From positions 1-5,684 of the forward strand of contig JAKDMR010000151.1 in NCBI GenBank assembly GCA_030452275.1: a DNA stretch of 5,684 nt, written 5' to 3'. Within the stretch, counting starts at the first letter, position 1. Each line of letters opens with the position of its first letter. Below the pieces are notes generated by a model. That model ran no database searches and was not told the origin of the DNA. It saw only the letters and a list, made by a program, of their open reading frames with translations. This document shows positions 1 to 5,684 of this stretch, piece after piece. The position numbers and the translations under genes are program-made. Origin of the DNA: Candidatus Nitrosocosmicus sp. (GTDB taxonomy: Archaea; Thermoproteota; Nitrososphaeria; Nitrososphaerales; Nitrososphaeraceae).

Positions 1-908
1 GTTTGAAAGAAAAAGAAGTTAGAATCTGATTTAAATATTTTGATCTTGTCTAATTTATTTAGCCTATCAAACATTTTTGTTCTTTCTCTCTTTATTACTT
101 CTATACTTCTATTTACAATCTGAATGTTTTCGAGTGCTTCAATTGCCAATTGCATGGAGAAACTACTTAATGGATACGGTAATTGAATATATTGGTTGAA
201 AACATCTGATATTTCTTCGTTAGACAAGATGTACCCTATTCTGGCTCCAGCCAGACCAAAGGCTTTTGAAAATGTTCTCATAATTAAAACATTACGATAT
301 TTTGTTACTATGTTATATAAACTATATTCAGCAAATTCTACATAAGCTTCATCGATTATTATCAACTTGTCTTTTAAAATATCTATTATACTTGAAATAT
401 CGTCAAGTTTAAATTGATTTCCAGTAGGGTTATTTGGTGATGCTATGTATATGATATCATAATCTCTCGCTTTCTTGATAAAGAGTTCTAGGTCAAAGGA
501 GTTATCAATAGCGGAAAGATCTATTAATTTAGTGGGTATTTTATACATATTACATCTGTCTGTAAAATAAGAAAAGGTGGGGTTTACTGTTATGACCTTT
601 TTTCCTTTACCTATTGTTGACAATAATAAATCCATTATTTGGTCAGATCCGCTACCTATGCCAATATTTCTTGTACTTAGTTTGGTATAATCTGCTAATT
701 TCATATATAGTTTTTCAAATTGTTCTAATGGATATTCTCTAAAATCGCTTTCATGAAGAGATTTTGATGCGATTGATTTTAAAAATCTCCGTTCTAAAAC
801 TAAATTTTCATTTGAATCTAGTTTATAGAAATCATGAATTTTTTCTGGCCTTTTATAAGGTTTGTGTGATTTAATGTGGGCGAGTTCCTTATCTAACCAA
901 TCCACCAT
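1..908 (-). CDS. hisC: Histidinol-phosphate aminotransferase, C-terminus cut by window edge
   Basis: PLP-dependent fold-type I aminotransferase that converts imidazole acetol phosphate plus glutamate to histidinol phosphate in the cytoplasm. The frame is open from ATG at 908 to the left edge, giving 302 residues. The family usually has about 350-370, so some 50-60 C-terminal residues, including the second substrate-phosphate arginine region, lie outside. Visible motifs are SNEN near residue 32, REYP at 57-60 (PLP-phosphate Tyr59), SPNNPTG at 157-163, DEAY at 186-189 and TFSKAFGLAGARIG from 212, with the PLP Schiff-base lysine K215 (codon 266-264) and R223. The ATG shares one base with the hisD stop (TAATG) and has a good Shine-Dalgarno in the end of hisD, so this start is well supported. 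It is the third gene of a hisG-hisD-hisC run, which favours HisC over other class I/II aminotransferases. No frameshift or stop is seen. Confidence 0.93.
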   Translation of the reverse strand, partial: MVDWLDKELAHIKSHKPYKRPEKIHDFYKLDSNENLVLERRFLKSIASKSLHESDFREYPLEQFEKLYMKLADYTKLSTRNIGIGSGSDQIMDLLLSTIGKGKKVITVNPTFSYFTDRCNMYKIPTKLIDLSAIDNSFDLELFIKKARDYDIIYIASPNNPTGNQFKLDDISSIIDILKDKLIIIDEAYVEFAEYSLYNIVTKYRNVLIMRTFSKAFGLAGARIGYILSNEEISDVFNQYIQLPYPLSSFSMQLAIEALENIQIVNRSIEVIKRERTKMFDRLNKLDKIKIFKSDSNFFFFQ

Positions 909-2200
909 TATTTTATCCTTCCATTTACCGCTTCATAGTGATTAAATAATCCTTCTGTTGATGTTATTTCTTTTATGATTGGAGAGATTTTCTTTAAAGC
1001 ATCCCTGTTCATTTCTATCACATTTACTAGTTTAATAAAATCTAGAACAGATAGTGCTGACCTTGATTTTGCAAATCTATAAGTTGGAAGTACATGATTA
1101 GAGCCAAGACAATAATCGCTCACAGATGATGGAGTGTATTCGCCAATTAATATCAATCCTGCATTATAAATCTCCTTTAGTATTTTTTTATCATTAATTG
1201 CAAATATTTCAAGGTGTTCAGGTGCAAATTCATTAATGAATTCTATTATTTCTTCATAAGTGTCGCACAATGCTATGAATCCATTATCATTTATACTTTT
1301 TTCAACAAATTCTCTTCGAGGTATTTCATCCTCTTTTATTATTCTATTTAATTCATCAGAAATCTTTGTGGCCAACATTTTTGATTTCGTTACTACCCCG
1401 CATAATGTATCTTCACTGTGTTCTGCCTGAGAGATCAAGTCCAATGCAATATATCGTGGATTTGACTTTTCGTCAGCATATACTAGTAATTCGGTTGGGC
1501 CAGCTATCATGTCTATTGATACATCTTTTGATACCGCTGACTTTGCAACAGACACATATACACCACCTGGCCCAACTATTTTATCCACTCTTTTTATAGT
1601 CTTTGTACCATAGGCCAGTGCTGCAATTCCGTACGCGCCACCTACCTTATAAAACTCATCTACACCGCAGATGTCACCTGCAACAAGAGTCAAAGGGTCC
1701 ACCTTTCCGTTTTTCATGGGTGGTGTAATAGCCACTATTTGCTTTACCCCTGCAACTTTTGCTGGTATGGCACACATTACTATCGTACTTGGATATCTAG
1801 CTTTTCCACCTGGGATATAACATCCTACTCTGAAAATAGGCATTATTGTTTTGTTTATCTTGATTCCATCTGAATCAATTTTTATATTCTTAAGATTATC
1901 GATTACAGCTTTTTCACTTTTCTCCAATTCGGACTTCATGTATTTTATTATTCTTATTTGCTTAACTGAGACGTTTTCATAGGCTTCTTTAATTTCAGAC
2001 TTGCTAACAACAAATGAATCAATCTTAACATTTTCGTATTTCTCAATACATTTTAACAATCCTTCATCTCCGTTTCTTTGTATGTCATCGATGATTTTTA
2101 GAACATTCTTTGTTGGAATTGAAAGATCCTTATTCCAAGATCTTTCTCTTAATTCATTAGCCTGTTCTCGTGGTTCTCTAATTCTTATAATCTTAATCAA
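908..2200 (-). CDS. hisD: Histidinol dehydrogenase
   Basis: Zn-dependent, NAD-linked enzyme that oxidises L-histidinol to L-histidine in two steps, the last steps of histidine synthesis; cytoplasmic homodimer in the family. It is 430 residues, the normal length. Motifs in order are YIPGG with YPST at 128-139, a GPGGVYV loop at 210-216, AGPTE at 233-237, QAEHSEDT at 258-265 (Zn ligands Q258 and H261), APEHLE at 326-331 (catalytic E328/H329), SDYCLGSNHVLPT at 361-373 (Zn ligand D362), LSVLDF at 383-388 and EGLFNH at 416-421 (Zn ligand H421). All catalytic and metal residues known from the E. coli enzyme are present. The start is TTG at 2200: an in-frame stop lies two codons upstream and the next in-frame ATG is residue 88, too far in. 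It overlaps the end of hisG by 8 nt. Oddity: GPGG replaces the usual GPGN. HisD-like sulfopropanediol dehydrogenases exist, but the his context argues against that role. Confidence 0.95.
   Translation of the reverse strand: MIKIIRIREPREQANELRERSWNKDLSIPTKNVLKIIDDIQRNGDEGLLKCIEKYENVKIDSFVVSKSEIKEAYENVSVKQIRIIKYMKSELEKSEKAVIDNLKNIKIDSDGIKINKTIMPIFRVGCYIPGGKARYPSTIVMCAIPAKVAGVKQIVAITPPMKNGKVDPLTLVAGDICGVDEFYKVGGAYGIAALAYGTKTIKRVDKIVGPGGVYVSVAKSAVSKDVSIDMIAGPTELLVYADEKSNPRYIALDLISQAEHSEDTLCGVVTKSKMLATKISDELNRIIKEDEIPRREFVEKSINDNGFIALCDTYEEIIEFINEFAPEHLEIFAINDKKILKEIYNAGLILIGEYTPSSVSDYCLGSNHVLPTYRFAKSRSALSVLDFIKLVNVIEMNRDALKKISPIIKEITSTEGLFNHYEAVNGRIK
916..922 (-). promoter_or_regulatory. Shine-Dalgarno of hisC inside hisD
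   Basis: GGAAGGA on the minus strand, ending 7 nt before the ATG at 908. It lies within the last codons of hisD and supports reinitiation at the TAATG junction. It is the clearest purine-rich site in the window, and it fixes the hisC start. Confidence 0.6.
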
Positions 2201-3188
2201 ATTTTATTTCATCTTTATTATCTAGAATGATCTTATCCATTGATAATATTTGACTTGGTTCTAAAATTACCAACCCCTGAGCAACTTTTCTGATAGTTGG
2301 GATAAGTCTAATAAACTCATTTTTGTCTATTATGGTATTTACTCCATACCATCCTTCTTTACTTAAATTACTAATAGTTGGACCTTTCAATGATGGGAGA
2401 ATACGTAATAATTCTTCAAGATTATCTTTTTCTACATTAACGAAAATATGTAAATTTTTCCTTGCTTCTACTACTCCTCTCAATAAGACTATCATGTCAA
2501 TTATTTTTTCCTTTTTTATAGGATCTTTTAGAACATCTTTATTTGCTATGAGTACTGCTGTAGATTCCATTACTTGATCTATGATTTTTAAATTATTTTG
2601 AATAAGAGTGGTTCCTGTTTCGGTAATGTCAAAAACTGCATCGACATCTTCTGGAGGTTTTGCCTCTGTTGCTCCGAAAGATAAAAAAATTTCTACCATT
2701 TTATTATTACCTGTCCTAGACCAAGGAGTTACTATTGTAGGTTCCAGATCTCCAAAGTGTTTTTTATAGTTCTTCTTTGATTTTATATACGAGGATGCTG
2801 ATTTTAGATATTCCGTTGAAAATCTCAATGTCTTTTTGTTCTGAGCAAAATTGTCTATCAACTCATCAAGATTGTTGAACTCAAAAAATTCCGGAATAGC
2901 TATTACCTGCTTAACTTTACCATATTCTAAATCTAACAATACTTTGACATCCGCATTAGTTTCCCTTATCCAGTCTTTGCCTGTTATTCCAACATCATGA
3001 AATCCCTCTTGTACGTATGTTGGAATTTCTTGAGGTCTTAGAATTTTGACTTCTATGTCTGGGTCTGCAATCTTTACCCTGTATATTCTACCCCTCCCAC
3101 TAACATTGCATTGCCATGCCTGTTCTATCATTTTAAAAGTAGCCTCTTCTATACTGCCTTTGGGCACCACGAATTTAATAAGACCCAT
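2193..3188 (-). CDS. hisG: ATP phosphoribosyltransferase, long form
   Basis: First and committed enzyme of histidine synthesis, joining ATP and PRPP to N1-(5-phosphoribosyl)-ATP; cytoplasmic. At 331 residues it is at or above long-form length, with a C-terminal regulatory domain, so no separate HisZ subunit is expected. Visible features are VPKGSIEEAT at 8-17, RPQEIPTYVQEG at 51-62, DVGITGKDWI at 65-74, the PRPP-binding loop DITETGTTL at 187-195, and a HisG_C-type ACT-like domain from about residue 245 with LPSLKGPTIS at 264-273, a motif typical of that domain. Feedback inhibition by histidine is expected from the family, not shown here. The ATG at 3188 has AGGT seven bases upstream, and an in-frame TAG sits four codons before it. 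It opens the his block after an 85-bp gap, so it probably has its own promoter. Its stop lies inside the start region of hisD. Confidence 0.95.
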   Translation of the reverse strand: MGLIKFVVPKGSIEEATFKMIEQAWQCNVSGRGRIYRVKIADPDIEVKILRPQEIPTYVQEGFHDVGITGKDWIRETNADVKVLLDLEYGKVKQVIAIPEFFEFNNLDELIDNFAQNKKTLRFSTEYLKSASSYIKSKKNYKKHFGDLEPTIVTPWSRTGNNKMVEIFLSFGATEAKPPEDVDAVFDITETGTTLIQNNLKIIDQVMESTAVLIANKDVLKDPIKKEKIIDMIVLLRGVVEARKNLHIFVNVEKDNLEELLRILPSLKGPTISNLSKEGWYGVNTIIDKNEFIRLIPTIRKVAQGLVILEPSQILSMDKIILDNKDEIKFD

Positions 3189-3195
3189 ATTTGAT

Positions 3196-3199
3196 ACCT
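3196..3199 (-). promoter_or_regulatory. Shine-Dalgarno of hisG
   Basis: AGGT on the minus strand, seven bases before the ATG at 3188, matching the core of the archaeal/bacterial AGGTGAT consensus. It supports this start, and it implies a leadered transcript whose start lies upstream of about 3205. Confidence 0.5.
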
Positions 3200-3230
3200 A
3201 TATCGAATATACTAATTATTACGTTGTTTA

Positions 3231-3264
3231 TTTGTTTTATTAATTCGACTTTTTATTCTATAAA
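3231..3264 (-). promoter_or_regulatory. Candidate TATA/BRE region for the hisGDC block
   Basis: The 85-bp gap is the only intergenic space before hisG, so a promoter is expected here. Two TATA-like stretches are readable on the minus strand: TTTATA at 3264-3259, and TTAATAAA around 3243-3236 preceded by CGAA (BRE-like). With archaeal spacing of about 25 bases they would place transcription starts near 3236 or 3214, both compatible with the hisG Shine-Dalgarno. In sequence this AT-rich, such matches arise easily, so the exact box is uncertain. Confidence 0.35.
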
Positions 3265-3268
3265 GTCG
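3246..3268. repeat. Perfect 7-bp inverted repeat between HMGR gene and hisG
   Basis: CGACTTT at 3246-3252 pairs with AAAGTCG at 3262-3268 around a 9-base loop. It starts 5 bp past the HMG-CoA reductase stop. As RNA it could form a short hairpin at the end of the reductase transcript, but on the minus strand it is followed by an A-rich stretch, not a U-run, so it is not a classical terminator. One arm overlaps the candidate TTTATA box of hisG, so an operator role is the alternative. Confidence 0.5.
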
Positions 3269-3273
3269 TAAGG

Positions 3274-4554
3274 CTAATTTTCTTTTAATGATTCTAGAAT
3301 TTCCTTGGCTCTTGAAACCGATACATTTCTCTCTTCAACCATTTTTCTGGAGACCATTTCTATTTTGTCATTTGTAGCTCCTGCGATTATTGCAATATTT
3401 TTTGAGTGAAGTTTCATATGTCCCTTCTGAATACCTTCGTTAGATAAAGCTCTTATTGCTGAGAAATTCTGAGCTAATCCTGAAGCAGCAATAATGATTG
3501 CTAATTCCTGCGAATTTGATATATTCATTAATTTCAAACACGCTTTAACAATAGGATGTGTGTTTGTTATCCCTCCAATTATTCCCACCGCCATTGGAAT
3601 TTCTATTTCTCCCACGAGATCTCCTTTAGAATTTTGATACCATTTAGTCAACGATCTATATTGTCCATCTCTGCTGGCATATGCATGACAACCTGCCTCA
3701 ATAGCTCTAAAATCCTGACCAGTAGCTATTGCTACGCTGTCAATCCCATTCATAATTCCTTTATTGTGGGTAACGGCTCTATGGACATCAGTGAACGCTA
3801 GTGAATAAGCAAATAAAATCCTTTTAAGAATTTCTTCACCACCGATTAATTCTGTAGGAAATATAGCTCTGCATTTCACTAGGCGTTGAGTCGCATAATT
3901 AGATAAAATTTTTAGTATTATCTTACATCCTGTTAATGATTCTATTTCGGGCGCAATAGCTTCACACATAGTATTAACAACATTTGCACCCATTGCATTT
4001 TTGGTATCTACCATGATTTCTATTATTATCATCAGTCCGAGTTTGTTTATGCTTTCATCATTGACTTGTTTAATTTTAATGTCTATACATTTCGCAAATT
4101 TGCTTTTAGTATTTGCTAGAGACATTATTTCATTCTTATTATTTGATATCAATTCAATTAGATCTTGAACCTTTGTTTGATCGTACGAGCTATTTGGGAT
4201 TAGTTGAATTTGCCCTATCATGATAGAATCATCTGCATGAGCCATAAAACCTCCGCCTTTACTTGCTATCTTTGCGGCGTTGCTTGCAGCAGCTATCACA
4301 GATGGTTCTTCTATTGCCATCGGAACTAAGTACTCCTTATTATTAATGACAAAATTGTTTGCTATTCCTATAGGGAGTGGAAAAATTCCAATAGCGTTTT
4401 CTATCATCCCATCGATATTATTAAATTTAAATACTGATGTATTTCTAAACAAATCAATTTCGTTATCATCCAAACTTGTTTTTACTTTAATATATTGAAG
4501 TCTTTCTTCATGATTCATATCTCTAAATTTTTTCTTATCCAAATTTCTACTCAA
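3274..4554 (-). CDS. Class II hydroxymethylglutaryl-CoA reductase
   Basis: Reduces HMG-CoA to mevalonate with four electrons from NAD(P)H; in archaea this is the committed step to isoprenoid lipids. It is 426 residues and soluble, with no membrane segment. Motifs are of the class II (Pseudomonas mevalonii) type: MIENAIGIFPLPIGIA at 50-65, EEPSVIAAASNAAK at 82-95 (catalytic E83), NAMGANVVNTM at 186-196, THNKGIMNGID at 262-272 (K265), ATGQDFRAIEAG at 277-288 (D281) and GHMKLH at 378-383 (H379). These match E83, K267, D283 and H381 of P. mevalonii, so it should be active. The start is TTG at 4554. ATG at 4518 (Met13) is possible, but residues before it (F10, R11) align with the class II N-terminus. 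It begins 2 nt after the dehydrogenase stop, within a 10-bp tandem duplication. Oddities are N186 in place of the usual Asp and S151 at the NADH-selecting Asp position. A mevalonate-degrading role is less likely, since no catabolic gene is nearby. Confidence 0.93.
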   Translation of the reverse strand: MSRNLDKKKFRDMNHEERLQYIKVKTSLDDNEIDLFRNTSVFKFNNIDGMIENAIGIFPLPIGIANNFVINNKEYLVPMAIEEPSVIAAASNAAKIASKGGGFMAHADDSIMIGQIQLIPNSSYDQTKVQDLIELISNNKNEIMSLANTKSKFAKCIDIKIKQVNDESINKLGLMIIIEIMVDTKNAMGANVVNTMCEAIAPEIESLTGCKIILKILSNYATQRLVKCRAIFPTELIGGEEILKRILFAYSLAFTDVHRAVTHNKGIMNGIDSVAIATGQDFRAIEAGCHAYASRDGQYRSLTKWYQNSKGDLVGEIEIPMAVGIIGGITNTHPIVKACLKLMNISNSQELAIIIAASGLAQNFSAIRALSNEGIQKGHMKLHSKNIAIIAGATNDKIEMVSRKMVEERNVSVSRAKEILESLKEN

Positions 4555-4563
4555 TTCTACTCA
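4544..4563 (-). repeat. 10-bp tandem direct repeat across the dehydrogenase stop and HMGR start
   Basis: On the minus strand TGAGTAGAAT (4563-4554) is followed at once by TGAGTAGAAA (4553-4544), identical over nine bases. The first copy carries the TAG stop of the dehydrogenase and, with the A at 4564, an out-of-frame ATG. The second copy holds codons 2-4 of the reductase, whose TTG spans the repeat junction. Removing one unit would join ATG in frame to the same reductase sequence. Confidence 0.85.
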
Positions 4564-5666
4564 TTTTTAACTATTTTTAGCATTTTATCGGCACTACCAT
4601 CGTTAACAAAAAAATCTTTATTGTTTGTTATCAGATATAATGATCCATTGCTATCTTCTGCCACATCTTTGATTTTACCATATCCAGTTAATATTGAAGA
4701 TTGATCTTTTGAGATAGGATCAATACTTCTCAACTGTTCCCCTTTTAAAGTAGCCACAATTAATTTTCCATAGTAAGCTAGTTCCGTAGAATTGCTTATC
4801 AAAATTCCAGAGGGATATATAGAAGGTGTAAAACAAAATTCTGCATTAACGAATAAACTTTCTTCTAAATTACCACATTCTTCTATTGGCCAGCCATAGT
4901 TTTCACCTGCTTTGATCACGTTAATTTCATCATTTCCAATCCTGCCAGCTTCACTAGCATACATTGTATTATTGTTAAAATCCCATGTAATACCTACAAC
5001 ATTTCTATGTCCATATGAATAAATTGAAGAGTTAGGAAATGGGTTGTCGTTGGGTGTGGTTCCATCATCGTTCATGCGGAGTATTTTTCCTGCCAAACTA
5101 GATAAATTCTGAGATAACTCTGAATTTGTAGTATCTCCAACACCTATGTACAATTTTCCATCCGGTCCAAACTTTAATACTCCACCATTATGGAGTTTTG
5201 AAGCAGGTATATGATCGATTATTGTCTCTGCTTCACTAAGTGAGTTATTTTTTTCTTGTAATCGTATTACCTTGTTGAATGTCTGGTTATCATTATTTTT
5301 ATAAGTATAATAAAGATACAAATAATGATTATTAACAAATTGAGGATGTATTGCTAATCCTAAAAGTCCTGCGCCTTCATCAAAATAATTATCCATTACT
5401 TCGTAATTATTCAACTGAGATCCGTTACTATTGAGAATCACTGCCTTTCCTGTTTGTTCTGTAATTACGATTCTTTTATCCGGTAAAACTGCTACACCCG
5501 TGGGAAACTCTAAACCATCTGCTATAACCTTTACAGCAGATGCCCTATCTTCTGCGTACGGTGAAGGTAAAAGGATCGTTGTATCTGAGGGAGTATTTAG
5601 TATTGTTAATGCACTTATTATTACAACTATAATCCCAATTACTATGACTACATACTTGTTCATCAT
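4557..5666 (-). CDS. Membrane-anchored or secreted PQQ-dependent sugar dehydrogenase (GSDH family)
   Basis: Six-bladed beta-propeller of the soluble glucose/aldose sugar dehydrogenase and sorbosone dehydrogenase family (GSDH), expected to oxidise sugars with PQQ and calcium outside the cytoplasm. It is 369 residues. A hydrophobic segment at about 5-23 is a signal peptide or N-terminal anchor, with no lipobox cysteine. Motifs are GLEFPTGVAVLPD at 51-63, GLLGLAIHP at 100-108, HNGGVLKFGPDGKLYIGVGD at 159-178 (H159 aligns with the catalytic His of A. calcoaceticus sGDH), LAGKILRMN at 191-199, YGHRNVVG at 218-225 (R221/N222, PQQ contacts) and DEINVIKAGENYGWP at 246-260. The only cysteines, C264 and C278, could form a disulfide. 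Eight N-glycosylation sequons fit an archaeal surface protein. The start is ATG at 5666 or 5663, after an in-frame TAA at 5675. The substrate cannot be told from sequence. The first gene of a pair with the reductase; its promoter is mostly off the window. Confidence 0.85.
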   Translation of the reverse strand: MMNKYVVIVIGIIVVIISALTILNTPSDTTILLPSPYAEDRASAVKVIADGLEFPTGVAVLPDKRIVITEQTGKAVILNSNGSQLNNYEVMDNYFDEGAGLLGLAIHPQFVNNHYLYLYYTYKNNDNQTFNKVIRLQEKNNSLSEAETIIDHIPASKLHNGGVLKFGPDGKLYIGVGDTTNSELSQNLSSLAGKILRMNDDGTTPNDNPFPNSSIYSYGHRNVVGITWDFNNNTMYASEAGRIGNDEINVIKAGENYGWPIEECGNLEESLFVNAEFCFTPSIYPSGILISNSTELAYYGKLIVATLKGEQLRSIDPISKDQSSILTGYGKIKDVAEDSNGSLYLITNNKDFFVNDGSADKMLKIVKNE

Positions 5667-5684
5667 CTTATCTTATGATCTATA

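Noticed and set aside
1366..1599. Plus-strand open frame of 77 codons
   Set aside because: It lies antisense within hisD, with no family resemblance and no ribosome site; the minus-strand gene explains the sequence.
2001..2225. Plus-strand open frame of 74 codons
   Set aside because: Antisense to the hisD start and hisG end; hydrophobic composition is a by-product of the AT-rich reverse strand.
2323..2577. Plus-strand open frame of 84 codons
   Set aside because: Antisense to the conserved HisG regulatory domain; no recognisable domain.
3199..3211. AT-rich dyad TATAT-CGA-ATATA before hisG as an operator
   Set aside because: Only five A/T pairs per arm in very AT-rich sequence; expected by chance.
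3046..3243. Plus-strand open frame of 65 codons reaching into the gap before hisG
   Set aside because: Mostly antisense to the hisG N-terminus; no similarity or start signal seen.
3556..3801. Plus-strand open frame of 81 codons
   Set aside because: Antisense to the catalytic core of HMG-CoA reductase.
4547..4564. Five-codon minus-strand mini-ORF (ATG AGT AGA ATT GAG TAG) before the reductase as a regulatory leader peptide
   Set aside because: It is explained more simply as the remnant start left by the 10-bp duplication; nothing in its codons suggests attenuation.
4280..4704. Two plus-strand open frames (4280-4498 and 4495-4704)
   Set aside because: Both are antisense to the reductase N-terminus and the dehydrogenase C-terminus; their near-abutting ends are chance.
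5681..5684. TATA at the right edge as promoter of the dehydrogenase
   Set aside because: It is only about 15-18 bases from the ATG, too close for an archaeal TATA box unless the box extends off the window; cannot be judged.
1..5684. tRNA, rRNA, CRISPR array, insertion sequence, attachment site or origin
   Set aside because: No such structure was seen; the window is coding apart from 85 bp at 3189-3273, 2 bp at 4555-4556 and 18 bp at the right edge.

Overview
This is a low-GC window (roughly one third G+C by eye) that is almost fully coding, with every gene on the minus strand. It reads as part of an archaeal chromosome. The best guess is a mesophilic ammonia-oxidising archaeon (Nitrososphaerota/Thaumarchaeota, Nitrosocosmicus-like), but this is inference. 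The clues are a compact his operon with a long self-sufficient HisG, an HMG-CoA reductase of the kind needed for isoprenoid lipids, a sequon-rich secreted dehydrogenase, AT-rich TATA-like promoter sequence and two TTG starts. A low-GC bacterium with a mevalonate pathway, or another archaeal phylum, is not excluded.

In transcription order (right to left) there are two blocks. Block 1 is a membrane-anchored or secreted PQQ-type sugar dehydrogenase (5666-4557), followed after 2 nt by a class II HMG-CoA reductase (4554-3274). An 85-bp AT-rich gap (3273-3189) holds a perfect 7-bp inverted repeat, TATA-like sequence and a Shine-Dalgarno for the next gene. Block 2 is hisG (3188-2193), hisD (2200-908, 8-nt overlap) and hisC (908 to the left edge, 1-nt overlap, C-terminus outside the window).

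HisG commits ATP and PRPP to histidine synthesis, HisC transaminates imidazole acetol phosphate, and HisD oxidises histidinol to histidine. The tight overlaps suggest translational coupling, and the other his genes probably lie beyond position 1. HMG-CoA reductase makes mevalonate for isoprenoids. The dehydrogenase acts outside the cell and has no obvious metabolic link to it.

I see no new multi-gene system. The most distinctive signal is a 10-bp tandem duplication at the dehydrogenase/HMG-CoA reductase junction. It appears to have pushed the ancestral ATG of the reductase out of frame and left a TTG start. Other points are residue changes in motifs of the reductase (DAMG to NAMG, and Ser at the NADH-selecting Asp position), in HisD (GPGN to GPGG) and in the dehydrogenase.
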